A DNA stretch of 30,086 nt from JALORV01 sp035429805 (GTDB lineage: Bacteria; Pseudomonadota; Gammaproteobacteria; Burkholderiales; Burkholderiaceae_F), in the NCBI GenBank assembly GCA_035429805.1, contig DAOMFL010000047.1, positions 1 to 30,086 on the forward strand. The letters run 5' to 3'. The notes under the pieces were generated by a model. That model had not been told where the DNA came from, did no database searches, and was given only the letters and a program-made list of their open reading frames with translations. Each line of letters starts with the position of its first letter. Within the stretch, counting starts at the first letter, position 1. A program made the position numbers and the translations under genes. This document shows positions 6,590 through 14,831 of the stretch, in pieces.

Positions 6590-7369
6590 CTAGCCCGCGC
6601 AGCGGCCGTCCGAACCGACCTTGAGGTAGGTCGCCAGCCAGGTCCGTGCGCGCTGCCGCGCATGCCGCGTCGCCACCTTCTCCTCGGGCGAGGCGTCGGG
6701 CCGGAAGTCGAACGCGCGGCGCGCCATCGGGTACATCTGCAGTTCGACCGGGATGCCGCGCGCCCACAGCGCATAGAACGCGCGGCCGTTGACCATGCGG
6801 CGCACTTCGTAGTCAGCATCGCCGATCAGCATCAGAACCGGCGCCCTGATCTGAGCGATCTCCGGAGCGACGGAAAACAGCTGTTGCGGCTCGGGCGCGT
6901 TCGGGTTCTGGAAGTGGCCGTAGTAGGACACGATGGCCGCGACATCCTGTGGACGCTTCGCCGCCAGCCGGATCGCGAAATACGGCCCGCGCGACAGTGC
7001 AACGACGCCGACCGGTCCCTTGCAGACGTCCTTGCGCGCCAGCAGCGCGGTCAGTCCGGCCTCGACGTCGGCCTCGGTCTCCGGGTAGTGGCGGTCGGGC
7101 CAGCGCTCGATCATGTTGCCCTTCTGCCAGTCCGGCGCCAGCACCAGAAAGCCCTGCGCGGCGAGTTCGCGCATGTGCGCGCGGTCCTCATCCTCGAATC
7201 CGCGCTTCGCATGGATGTAGAGCACCGGCGGAAACGGCCCGGGGCCCGCCGGCCGGGCAATTTCGAGCGGGACGTCGTACTTCCCGGTCGATACGCTCGA
7301 CTTCTCGAGCGGATCCGCCGCCGATGCGGCTCCCGCCACCAGTGCGAGTGCCAGGACCAGCGTCCGCAT
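6590..7369 (-). CDS. Exported dienelactone-hydrolase-like alpha/beta hydrolase, catalytic His not conserved
   Basis: A 259-residue protein from ATG 7367-7369; a GTG one codon upstream is an alternative. The ATG overlaps the stop of the upstream phosphoesterase gene by one base (TGATG), indicating translational coupling. A signal peptide (MRTLVLALALVAGAASA) precedes a dienelactone-hydrolase-type alpha/beta fold: FPPVLYIHAKRG strand and loop, LVLAPDW, nucleophile elbow VVALSRGPYF (Ser126, with LSRG replacing the usual GxSxG/GxCxG), LMLIGDADYEV (acid residue), and YPMARRAFDF where the family has Y-P-G-A-x-H-G-F. The expected catalytic histidine is Arg here. It may have an altered mechanism or be non-hydrolytic. 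Substrate unknown. Confidence 0.75.
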   Translation of the reverse strand: MRTLVLALALVAGAASAADPLEKSSVSTGKYDVPLEIARPAGPGPFPPVLYIHAKRGFEDEDRAHMRELAAQGFLVLAPDWQKGNMIERWPDRHYPETEADVEAGLTALLARKDVCKGPVGVVALSRGPYFAIRLAAKRPQDVAAIVSYYGHFQNPNAPEPQQLFSVAPEIAQIRAPVLMLIGDADYEVRRMVNGRAFYALWARGIPVELQMYPMARRAFDFRPDASPEEKVATRHARQRARTWLATYLKVGSDGRCAG

Positions 7370-7893
7370 CACGGTCGCGTTCCAGCGTCGCCCAGCGCGA
7401 CGATCTCGAACGAGAGTGTCGCCAGGTCCCCGAGCACCATCGTTCTCTCCGCGCCGAGTCCGGCGACCGTGCCCGGATTCACCAGCGGCGTGTTGCCGCG
7501 CGTGCCGGCCACGTTCTCGACCTGCGCGACGTGGCTATGGCCGCAGAACACCGCGTCGAAGTCCCCGGTGCAGGCCATGCCGCGAGCGAGGTGCGGATAG
7601 TGCGTCATGAAGAGGCGCCGTCCGCCCAGGCTGAACGATGCATCGCCCCCGTAGTAGACCAGCGCTCCGTTCGATTCGTGCGCCAGCCGCTGCATTCGAT
7701 AGGTGTCACCGAGGTTGTTGCCGTGGACGACATGCAGAGGCAGACCGACCGCCAGTGCCGACAGCAGCGTGTTCGGCCCGATGACGTCACCGCAGTGCAG
7801 GATCGCCTGCGCGCCCCAGTCGCGAGCGCGTTCGATGGCAGCCGCGAGCAGCGCGCCATGATCATGGCTGTCCGAGACGACACCGATCTTCAC
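7369..7893 (-). CDS. YfcE/MJ0936-type metallophosphoesterase
   Basis: A 174-residue protein. The open frame extends further upstream, but GTG 7891-7893 is chosen because the protein then starts with the canonical first strand (KIGVVSDSHDH) and GCAGGGAC stands in Shine-Dalgarno position. Metal-binding motifs occur in order: D-x-H in VVSDSHD, ILHCGDVIG, VVHGNNLGD, FMTHYPH and FCGHSHV. This matches the compact bacterial phosphodiesterase family of about 160-180 residues (YfcE/MJ0936) that uses two divalent metals to hydrolyse phosphodiesters; the natural substrate is usually unknown. It is divergent to soeA and the first gene of the minus-strand cluster that contains the DsrC-like gene. Confidence 0.8.
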   Translation of the reverse strand: MKIGVVSDSHDHGALLAAAIERARDWGAQAILHCGDVIGPNTLLSALAVGLPLHVVHGNNLGDTYRMQRLAHESNGALVYYGGDASFSLGGRRLFMTHYPHLARGMACTGDFDAVFCGHSHVAQVENVAGTRGNTPLVNPGTVAGLGAERTMVLGDLATLSFEIVALGDAGTRP

Positions 7894-8162
7894 GTCAGGT
7901 CCCTGCAGTAACGACGTCCCGCTCCCAACCCGAGGGAGGGGGCCCGCCGTCGCCGAGGCGAACAGTAGCCCAGCGGCCGCGACGACGCGTCCTACCAATG
8001 TGGGTAACGCGCGGCTCCCTGCCTCGGGGGTAGACTGCACGCGACGGTCCACGCCTAATCCGCGCCGGACCTGACGGCCCTCCGCGCGACGGCGGATCGG
8101 GCGACCGACCCGTCAACGGACCACCGCTCCTCCCTTTATCGACGCGCACCGACCACCTGCCG
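7894..8162. promoter_or_regulatory. Divergent intergenic region upstream of soeABC
   Basis: This 269-base spacer separates the minus-strand phosphoesterase from soeA, so promoters for both directions should lie here. No convincing sigma-70 hexamers are visible. An imperfect dyad TACCAATGTGGGTA lies at 7993-8006. Only a weak ribosome-binding site precedes the soeA ATG. The region is as GC-rich as coding sequence. Confidence 0.35.
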
Positions 8163-11063
8163 ATGCCAGATCAATCCTCGAGCGGAGCGCGCGCGACCGA
8201 CGTCCGGACCACGACCTGCTACATGTGCGCCTGCCGCTGCGGCATTCGCGTGCACCTGGAAGACGGGAAGATCCGCTACATCGACGGCAATCCCGAGCAT
8301 CCGCTGAACCATGGCGTCATCTGCGCCAAGGGTTCGTCGGGGATCATGAAGCAGTACTCGCCCGCACGGCTGACGCGGCCGCTGCTGCGCAAGGCCGGCG
8401 CCGAGCGCGGCGCCGGCGACTTCGAGCCGATCAGCTGGGAGCGCGCCTTCGAGATCCTGACCGAGCGGCTGGCAAAGATCCGTGCGACCGACCCGAAGAA
8501 GTTCGCGCTCTTTACCGGCCGCGACCAGATGCAGGCGCTGACCGGACTCTTCGCGCGGCAGTTCGGCACGCCCAACTACGCAGCGCACGGCGGTTTCTGC
8601 TCGGTCAACATGGCCGCCGGGATGATCTACACGATCGGCGGCTCGTTCTGGGAGTTCGGCGGCCCCGACCTCGACCGCGCCAAGCTGTTCGTGATGATCG
8701 GCACCGCCGAGGACCACCACAGCAACCCGCTGAAGATCGCGCTGTCGAAGTTCAAGCGCGCCGGCGGGCGCTTCGTGTCGATCAACCCGGTGCGCACCGG
8801 CTACTCGGCCATCGCCGACGAGTGGGTGCCGATCAAGCCCGGCACCGACGGCGCGCTGCTGCTGGCCCTGGTGCACGAGATCCTGCGCCTGGGCCTGTAC
8901 GACCGCGACTTCATCGCGCGCTACACCAACGGCGGCCAGCTGGTGAACCAGGACGCGGCCAGCAACGATTTCGGCCTGATGCTGCGCAACCCGGAAGGCG
9001 ACGTCGTCAACCCGCTGCGCCCGCACAACTTCTACTGGTGGGACCGGCTCACCCACAGGCCGGTGGCCGACCACAGCGAAGGCGCCGACCCGGCGCTGCT
9101 CGGACACTTCACGATGCCCGAAGGGCCGCACCAGGGCACACCCGTGGTGCCGGCCTTCCAGCTGCTGCAGGAACGCGTCAAGCCCTACACGCCCGAGTGG
9201 GCCAGCGGCATCACCGGCATCCCGGCCGACACCATCCGGCGCCTGGCGCACGAGATGGGCATCACCGCGCGCGACCAGAAGATCGAGCTGCCGATCGCCT
9301 GGACCGACAGCTGGGGCCGGCACCACGATTCGGTCACCGGCAACCCGGTGGCCTTCCACGCGATGCGCGGCCTGGCGGCGCACAGCAACGGCTTCCAGAC
9401 GATCCGCACGCTGGCCATCCTGATGAGCCTGCTGGGCACCATCGACCGGCCGGGCGGCTTCCGCCACAAGGCGCCGTACCCGCGCGCCGTGCCGCCCAAC
9501 GCGCGGCCGCCCAAGGGGCCCGAGGCCGTCAAGCCCGAGACGCCGCTGAACGGCGCCCCGCTGGGCTGGCCCGAGGGGCCGGACGACCTGTTCGTCGACG
9601 CCGCCGGCGAGCCGGTGCGCATCGACAAGGGCTTCAGCTGGGAGCACCCGCTGTCGGCGCACGGGCTGATGCACAACGTCATCACCAACGCCTGGCGCGG
9701 CGACCCGTACCGCATCGACACGCTGCTGATCTTCATGGCCAACATGGCCTGGAACTCGACGATGAACACGTCCGAGGTCCGCAAGATGCTGAACGACCGC
9801 GACGAGAACGGTGAACACAAGATCCCGTTCCTCGTCGTGTGCGACGCGTTCCAGTCCGAGACGACGGCGTTCGCCGACCTCGTGCTGCCCGACACGACCT
9901 ACCTCGAGCGGCACGACGTCATGTCGATGCTCGACCGGCCGATCTCGGAGTTCGACGGACCGGTCGACTCCGTGCGCGTGCCGGTCCTGCCGCCTACGGG
10001 CGAGTGCAAGCCGTTCCAGGAAGTGCTGATCGAGCTCGGCTCGCGGCTGAAGCTGCCGGCCTTCACTCGGCCCGACGGCAGCCGCAAGTTCCGCAACTAT
10101 CCGGACTTCATCGTCAACTACGAAACCGATCCCGGGTCAGGCATCGGCTTCCTGTCGGGCTGGCGCGGCCGAAGCGGCGAGAAGTTCATGAAAGGCGAGC
10201 CGAACCCGCAGCAGTGGGAGCTCTACGAGAAGAACAACTGCGTGTACCACCACAAGCTGCCGCCGTCCTACCAGTACATGCGCAACTGGAACAAGGGCTA
10301 CCTCGAGTGGTCGCGGCGCAACCGCATCACGCGCTACGACGAGCCGATCCTGATCCACCTGTACTCCGAAGTGCTGCAGAAATTCCGCGCGGCGGCGCAG
10401 GGCAAGGGCATCACGCGCAAGCCGCCCGAGCACCTGCGCGAGCGCGTCGCGACCTACTTCGACCCGCTGCCCTTCTACTATCCGCCGCTCGAGGTGCAGG
10501 CGACCGACACGCAGGCGTTTCCGCTGGCGGCGGTCACGCAGCGACCGATGGCGATGTACCACTCGTGGGATTCGCAGAACGCCTGGCTGCGGCAGATCCA
10601 CGCGCACAACTATCTGTTCGTGAATCCGCGCACGGCGCGCGCCTCCGGAATCGAAGACGGCAACTGGATGTGGGTTGAGTCCCCGTGGGGCAAGGTCCGC
10701 TGCATGTGCCGCCATTCCGAGGCGGTCGAGCCCGGCACCGTGTGGACCTGGAACGCGATCGGCAAGGCTTCAGGCGCCTGGGCGCTCGCGCCCGACGCGA
10801 ACGAATCGCGCAAGGGCTTCCTGCTGAATCACCTGATCAGCGAGGAACTGCCGGCACCGGGCGGACGGCACGTGTCGAACTCCGACCCGATCACCGGCCA
10901 GGCCGGCTGGTACGACGTGCGCGTGCGTATCCGCAAGGCCGATGCGGGCGACGAAGCGGTGACGTGGCCGCAGTTCGCGCCGCTGAAATCGTTCCCCGGC
11001 ATGGAGACGGCACGGAAGATCTGGCTCGCCTACACGTCCCGCGGCGATGGAGCTCGGAAGTGA
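8163..11063 (+). CDS. soeA: SoeA, molybdopterin catalytic subunit of cytoplasmic sulfite dehydrogenase
   Basis: A 966-residue member of the DMSO reductase/complex iron-sulfur molybdoenzyme family. The N-terminus has the [4Fe-4S] motif Cys19-x2-Cys22-x3-Cys26-x27-Cys54 (TTCYMCACRCGI ... GVICAKG), followed by bis-MGD-binding regions (FALFTGRDQM, GTAEDHHSNPLK, PIAWTDSWG, VVCDAFQSETTAFADLVLP) and a C-terminal beta-barrel MGD-capping domain (LFVNPRTARASGI). There is no twin-arginine signal, which fits SoeA facing the cytoplasm, unlike periplasmic PsrA/TtrA-type relatives. Length agrees with Allochromatium SoeA. It oxidises sulfite to sulfate and passes electrons through SoeB to the SoeC quinone site. 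Polysulfide reductase-like function is an alternative for the family, but the soeABC layout and lack of a Tat signal favour Soe. Confidence 0.9.
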   Translation: MPDQSSSGARATDVRTTTCYMCACRCGIRVHLEDGKIRYIDGNPEHPLNHGVICAKGSSGIMKQYSPARLTRPLLRKAGAERGAGDFEPISWERAFEILTERLAKIRATDPKKFALFTGRDQMQALTGLFARQFGTPNYAAHGGFCSVNMAAGMIYTIGGSFWEFGGPDLDRAKLFVMIGTAEDHHSNPLKIALSKFKRAGGRFVSINPVRTGYSAIADEWVPIKPGTDGALLLALVHEILRLGLYDRDFIARYTNGGQLVNQDAASNDFGLMLRNPEGDVVNPLRPHNFYWWDRLTHRPVADHSEGADPALLGHFTMPEGPHQGTPVVPAFQLLQERVKPYTPEWASGITGIPADTIRRLAHEMGITARDQKIELPIAWTDSWGRHHDSVTGNPVAFHAMRGLAAHSNGFQTIRTLAILMSLLGTIDRPGGFRHKAPYPRAVPPNARPPKGPEAVKPETPLNGAPLGWPEGPDDLFVDAAGEPVRIDKGFSWEHPLSAHGLMHNVITNAWRGDPYRIDTLLIFMANMAWNSTMNTSEVRKMLNDRDENGEHKIPFLVVCDAFQSETTAFADLVLPDTTYLERHDVMSMLDRPISEFDGPVDSVRVPVLPPTGECKPFQEVLIELGSRLKLPAFTRPDGSRKFRNYPDFIVNYETDPGSGIGFLSGWRGRSGEKFMKGEPNPQQWELYEKNNCVYHHKLPPSYQYMRNWNKGYLEWSRRNRITRYDEPILIHLYSEVLQKFRAAAQGKGITRKPPEHLRERVATYFDPLPFYYPPLEVQATDTQAFPLAAVTQRPMAMYHSWDSQNAWLRQIHAHNYLFVNPRTARASGIEDGNWMWVESPWGKVRCMCRHSEAVEPGTVWTWNAIGKASGAWALAPDANESRKGFLLNHLISEELPAPGGRHVSNSDPITGQAGWYDVRVRIRKADAGDEAVTWPQFAPLKSFPGMETARKIWLAYTSRGDGARK

Positions 11064-11091
11064 TGCAGCTCGACCTCCGGGAGCGCTCGCT

Positions 11092-11823
11092 GTGACGCAG
11101 CTCGCGCTGGTCATCGACCTCAACGTCTGCGTCGGCTGCCACGCCTGCGTGACGAGCTGCAAGGAGTGGAACACGTCGGGCAGCGCGGGAACGATGTCCG
11201 ACCTGAGGCCGTACGACGCCGATCCGACCGGCACGTTCTTCAACCGCGTGCAGACGTTCGAGGTCGGCGAATTCCCGAACACGCAGACCGTGCACTTCCC
11301 GAAGTCCTGCCTGCACTGCGAGGAGCCGCCGTGCGTGCCGGTGTGCCCGACCGGTGCCAGCTACAAGCGCCCGGAAGACGGCATCGTGCTGGTCGACTAC
11401 GACAAGTGCATCGGCTGCAAGTACTGCTCATGGGCCTGCCCGTACGGCGCGCGCGAGATCGACGAGCGCCAGAAGGTGATGAAGAAGTGCACGCTGTGCG
11501 TCGACCGCATTTACGACACTGCGCTGCCACCCTCCGAGCGACGCCCGGCCTGCGTCATCGCGTGCCCGACCAGCGCGCGGCTCTTCGGCGACATTCACGA
11601 TCCGGCCTCCGAAGTCTCGCAGGCGATCCGCGAGCGCGGCGGCTATCCGCTGATGCCCGAATGGGGCACGCATCCGGCCAATCACTACCTGCCACGCCGG
11701 CGGACCGAGATGACGATCGAGGAAGACGAACTGGTCCGTGCCGATAACCCGCTGAAGATCGACGGCAAACTGCCCAAGCCGCCGCTGAAGGACCCGGCGC
11801 TCGACGACGTGACGTCCTGGTGA
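11092..11823 (+). CDS. soeB: SoeB, four-cluster iron-sulfur subunit
   Basis: A 243-residue ferredoxin-like subunit. GTG 11092 is taken as start, because the family begins M-T-Q-L-A-L-V-I-D-L and GGGAG lies upstream; an ATG at 11047 would overlap soeA by 17 bases. Cysteine groups of four [4Fe-4S] sites are visible: NVCVGCHACVTSCKEW (near residues 13-23), SCLHCEEPPCVPVCPTG, KCIGCKYCSWACPYGA, and KKCTLCVDRI with PACVIACPT. This is the DmsB/NrfC/PsrB type of electron-transfer subunit that links the molybdenum site of SoeA to the membrane subunit. It lacks a signal peptide, consistent with a cytoplasmic complex. The gene follows soeA by 28 bases and precedes soeC by 25. Confidence 0.9.
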   Translation: MTQLALVIDLNVCVGCHACVTSCKEWNTSGSAGTMSDLRPYDADPTGTFFNRVQTFEVGEFPNTQTVHFPKSCLHCEEPPCVPVCPTGASYKRPEDGIVLVDYDKCIGCKYCSWACPYGAREIDERQKVMKKCTLCVDRIYDTALPPSERRPACVIACPTSARLFGDIHDPASEVSQAIRERGGYPLMPEWGTHPANHYLPRRRTEMTIEEDELVRADNPLKIDGKLPKPPLKDPALDDVTSW

Positions 11824-11848
11824 TCCACCGTCCGACCGCGACCGAACG

Positions 11849-12805
11849 ATGCAGCCCGCCTTTTCCGTGATCTTCCTGACGACGCTGATCGGCGCCGGCC
11901 AGGGCCTGTTCCTCGCGCTCTACGGCACCGAGGTCGGCGCGCGGATCGGCTGGCTCCCGGCACCGGGCCCCGGCTTCTACGTCGCCGGCAGCGTGCTCGT
12001 TGGCGCACTGCTGGTGCTGGGACTCGTCGCGTCCGTGTTCCATCTCGGCCGCCCGGAACGCGGCTGGCGCGCGGCTTCGCGCTGGCGCACCTCGTGGCTG
12101 TCGCGCGAGGTCATCGTGCTGCCTGCTTTCGTCGCAGCCGTCGTGGTCTACGGCGCCGCGCACTGGGCCGCCGGCACTCCGCTCGAATTGCCGCTGTCCA
12201 CGCTGGCGATCGGCGCGGTGACGACGCTGCTGGCATTCGCCCTTTTCCTCTGCACCGGCATGGTCTACGCCTGCATCAAGTTCCTGCAGGAATGGGCCTC
12301 GCCGCTTACGGTCGTCAACTATCTGCTGCTCGGCTGCGCCTCGGGTTTCACTCTGGCCACCGCCTACGCGGCCGTGGCAGAGCCGGGGCTGACGCCGATC
12401 TTCGGAGTCGTCGCCCTCGCACTGATCGCGGCGGCGCTCGCCACGCGCGCGGCCTCACTGGTGCGTAACGCGCGGCTGAAGCCGCGCTCGACGCTGCAGT
12501 CCGCCATCGGTATCAAGCACCCGCGCATTGTGCAGAAGGCGCAGGGCATGATGGGCGGCGCCTTCAACACGCGCGAGTTCTTCCACGGCCGCAGCCGCGC
12601 GCTGCTGCGATCGGTGAAGTGGGCCTTCCTGCTGCTGGTGTTCCCGGTTCCGGCCACTCTGCTCATTGCCGGGCTGGCGCTGGTATCGCCGGCGCTGCTC
12701 GCGGCAGCGTTCGTCATCCAGTACCTGGGCCTGCTCGCCGAGCGCTGGTTCTTCTTTGCCCAGGCGAACCACCCTCAGAATCTCTACTACCAGGCCGTCG
12801 CCTGA
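11849..12805 (+). CDS. soeC: SoeC, DmsC/NrfD-type membrane anchor
   Basis: A 318-residue integral membrane protein with about eight hydrophobic helices, beginning MQPAFSVIFLTTLIGAGQGL, a start typical of the DmsC family of molybdoenzyme anchors. The loop VFHLGRPERGWRAASRWRTSWLSREV is the best-conserved DmsC segment and contributes to quinone interaction in relatives. The C-terminus (AERWFFFAQANHPQNLYYQ) is also typical. It anchors SoeAB to the inner face of the membrane and is expected to pass electrons from sulfite oxidation to quinone. It ends the soe operon proper; a histidine kinase gene follows on the same strand after 78 bases. Confidence 0.9.
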   Translation: MQPAFSVIFLTTLIGAGQGLFLALYGTEVGARIGWLPAPGPGFYVAGSVLVGALLVLGLVASVFHLGRPERGWRAASRWRTSWLSREVIVLPAFVAAVVVYGAAHWAAGTPLELPLSTLAIGAVTTLLAFALFLCTGMVYACIKFLQEWASPLTVVNYLLLGCASGFTLATAYAAVAEPGLTPIFGVVALALIAAALATRAASLVRNARLKPRSTLQSAIGIKHPRIVQKAQGMMGGAFNTREFFHGRSRALLRSVKWAFLLLVFPVPATLLIAGLALVSPALLAAAFVIQYLGLLAERWFFFAQANHPQNLYYQAVA

Positions 12806-12883
12806 CCGGGCGCACGGAGCGCCACGGGCACTTCGAATAGTATTAGGCCGTTTCCTGCCTGGCCTGCGGGCCTGCTCGCGTCC

Positions 12884-14065
12884 GTGAAGTCCGAAAGCGC
12901 CTACCTGACCGAAGCCGACCCCGGGCTGACGCCCGCGCTGGCACCGGGCGACGTCGAGTCGTCGGCGAGTTCGGTCCTGACTGAGTTTCTCGGACTGGTC
13001 GTGCGCCTGACCGGCGCGCGGGCCGGCGCGATCCGCGCGCCCACCGCTGACAGCTTGCAGTTGCGCCTGATCGCATCGGTCGGACTGGCGAGCGAACACT
13101 GTGCAGTTGACTCCCTCATGCCGGCAAACTGCGGCATGTGCGGGGCTGCGCTTCAGAGCGCGCTGACGCGCCAGGCTACGCGGCGCGTCGGCTGCAAGGT
13201 GCTGGATGCGCAGAACTCCGCCGGTGGCGAGCACGGTCGCGCGGTCGCGGTGCCGCTCGACCATCGCGAGAAGCCGATCGGCGTGCTCAACCTCTTCTTT
13301 TCCGAGGGTCACGATCCGCCGGCCGGCATCACGCACCTGCTGCGTCCGTTCGGGCAGCTGCTCGGCCTCGCCCTCGAAAACGAGCGCCTGACGCGCGAGA
13401 ACCTGCAGACGCGGGTCGCGCAGGAGCGGCAGTCGATGGCCGCCGACATCCACGACGCACTCGCCCAGTCGCTCACCTTCGTTCGCATGCGCATGTCACT
13501 GCTGCACGACGCGCTCGAAACCAGCGATCTGCCGACTGCGCGCACCTACTGGACCGACGCGAGCGACGAACTGCGCAACGCGCACGGCCGGTTGCGCGAA
13601 ATGATCTCGATGTACCGCGCCGGCCTGGACTCGCGCGGGCTCCTGGCCTCACTCGGCGAGCTGGCCGCCGTGTTCCGGCGGCGCACCGGCATCGAACTGC
13701 TGTTCGACAGCCGCGTCAGTGACTTCAACTTCGGCACCGAACAGCAGCTGCAGGTCTTTTACATCGTGCAGGAAGCGCTCGCGAACATCAGCAAGCATTC
13801 CGGCGCGCGCCACGCCCGCATTCTTGTCGACCGCGACGGCAGCGACCTCCGGGTCGTCGTCGAGGACGACGGCCGCGGGCCGGGCGAGGAGATGCTCGAT
13901 CCGCGCGTCGCCGGACGACTGACGGAGGCCGGCCACCACGGCCTGCAGATCATGCGCGAGCGCGCCGGGCGCGCCGGCGGCCGACTGCACATCGGCGTGC
14001 TGCCAAACGGCGGAACGCGCATCACGCTGACCGTGGACGGCGCTGCCGGGGACGGCTCCCGGTGA
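12884..14065 (+). CDS. Soluble NarX-like histidine kinase with GAF-type input and cysteine cluster
   Basis: A 393-residue HisKA_3 (NarX/NarL-type) kinase from GTG 12884. Residues about 28-170 form a GAF-like input region carrying Cys73, Cys83, Cys86 and Cys104 (EHCAV ... ANCGMCGAA ... VGCKV). Residues 180-215 hold the phosphoacceptor helix (MAADIHDALAQSLTF, His190). The N-box is VQEALANISKHSGARHA, followed by VVEDDGRGPG and HHGLQIMRERA of the ATPase domain. No transmembrane segment or HAMP domain is visible, so unlike NarX it should be cytoplasmic. The cysteine set could bind a metal or Fe-S cluster or respond to redox or sulfur species, which is inference. It overlaps the response-regulator gene by four bases and follows soeC, suggesting control of sulfur oxidation. 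Confidence 0.85.
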   Translation: MKSESAYLTEADPGLTPALAPGDVESSASSVLTEFLGLVVRLTGARAGAIRAPTADSLQLRLIASVGLASEHCAVDSLMPANCGMCGAALQSALTRQATRRVGCKVLDAQNSAGGEHGRAVAVPLDHREKPIGVLNLFFSEGHDPPAGITHLLRPFGQLLGLALENERLTRENLQTRVAQERQSMAADIHDALAQSLTFVRMRMSLLHDALETSDLPTARTYWTDASDELRNAHGRLREMISMYRAGLDSRGLLASLGELAAVFRRRTGIELLFDSRVSDFNFGTEQQLQVFYIVQEALANISKHSGARHARILVDRDGSDLRVVVEDDGRGPGEEMLDPRVAGRLTEAGHHGLQIMRERAGRAGGRLHIGVLPNGGTRITLTVDGAAGDGSR

Positions 14066-14733
14066 ACGCGCCGCCGATCAAGCTCGTGCTGGTCGACGAT
14101 CACGCGCTGGTCCGTCAGGGCCTCGCGGACCTGCTGTCGCGCGGCGCCGGTATGCAGGTGATGGCGACCACCGGCCGCGCCGACGAGGCCTGGGACCTGC
14201 TGCAGCAGCACCGGCCGGACCTGCTGATCCTCGACCTGCGCATGGCGCCGACCGACGGCATCTCACTGTTGAAGAGCCTGCGCGACAAGGGCTCGGACAC
14301 ACCGGTGCTGGTGCTGACGATGAGCGAGGCGGCCGAGGACCTGGCCGCCGCGCTGCGGCTCGGCGTGCGCGGCTACCTGCTGAAGGACATGGAACCGGCT
14401 GATGTCATCGACGCGATCCGCCGCGCCGCGCGCGGCGAGCTCGTCGTCGCGCCGTCGATCTCCGGAAAGCTGGCGACCATCCTGCAGACCGGCGAGGAAC
14501 CGGGCAGCGCCGCGAGCCTCGCGAAGCAGCTCACCGGACGCGAGCGCCAGATTCTGGGCTACGTCGCCTCGGGCCTGAGCAACAAGGCGATCGCCAGGAC
14601 GCTCGGCATCAGCAACGACACCGTCAAGCTGCACGTGCGGCACATCCTCGCCAAGCTCGGCCTGAGCTCGCGCGTCGAGGCCGCGGTGTTCGCCGTGCAG
14701 AACCGCGCCGCGCTCGGCATGCAGGAGCGCTGA
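14062..14733 (+). CDS. NarL/FixJ-type response regulator
   Basis: A 223-residue protein from GTG 14062, whose start overlaps the kinase stop (GTGA), so the two are translationally coupled. The receiver domain has the acidic pair VLVDDHALVRQG (Asp12-Asp13), phosphoacceptor Asp58 in LLILDLRMAPTDG, switch residue in VLVLTMSEAA, and Lys in GYLLKDMEPAD. The C-terminus is a LuxR/NarL helix-turn-helix: LTGRERQILGYVASGLSNKA and NDTVKLHVRHILAKLGLSSR. It is the evident partner of the NarX-like kinase. Targets are unknown; the neighbouring soe and dsr operons are the natural candidates. Confidence 0.9.
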   Translation: MNAPPIKLVLVDDHALVRQGLADLLSRGAGMQVMATTGRADEAWDLLQQHRPDLLILDLRMAPTDGISLLKSLRDKGSDTPVLVLTMSEAAEDLAAALRLGVRGYLLKDMEPADVIDAIRRAARGELVVAPSISGKLATILQTGEEPGSAASLAKQLTGRERQILGYVASGLSNKAIARTLGISNDTVKLHVRHILAKLGLSSRVEAAVFAVQNRAALGMQER

Positions 14734-14831
14734 GCCACCCCGCGGCGGCGCGCTGGTCCGACGTTTCCACTCGGTCGTTGCGCTTGCTGCGCAGTGCCGC
14801 GCAGCCGTCGTCGCGCGCTAATGTAGCCCCC

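Noticed and set aside
8136..9914. 592-residue open frame antisense to soeA, plus a 529-residue frame at 8225-9814
   Set aside because: Both are Arg/Ala/His/Val-rich shadows of the highly GC-biased soeA codons; no motif, and soeA itself has full family conservation across the region.
14734..14831. Promoter for the SolA-type gene (TAATGT before the ATG)
   Set aside because: The hexamer is only a few bases from the start codon and lacks a -35 partner at proper distance.
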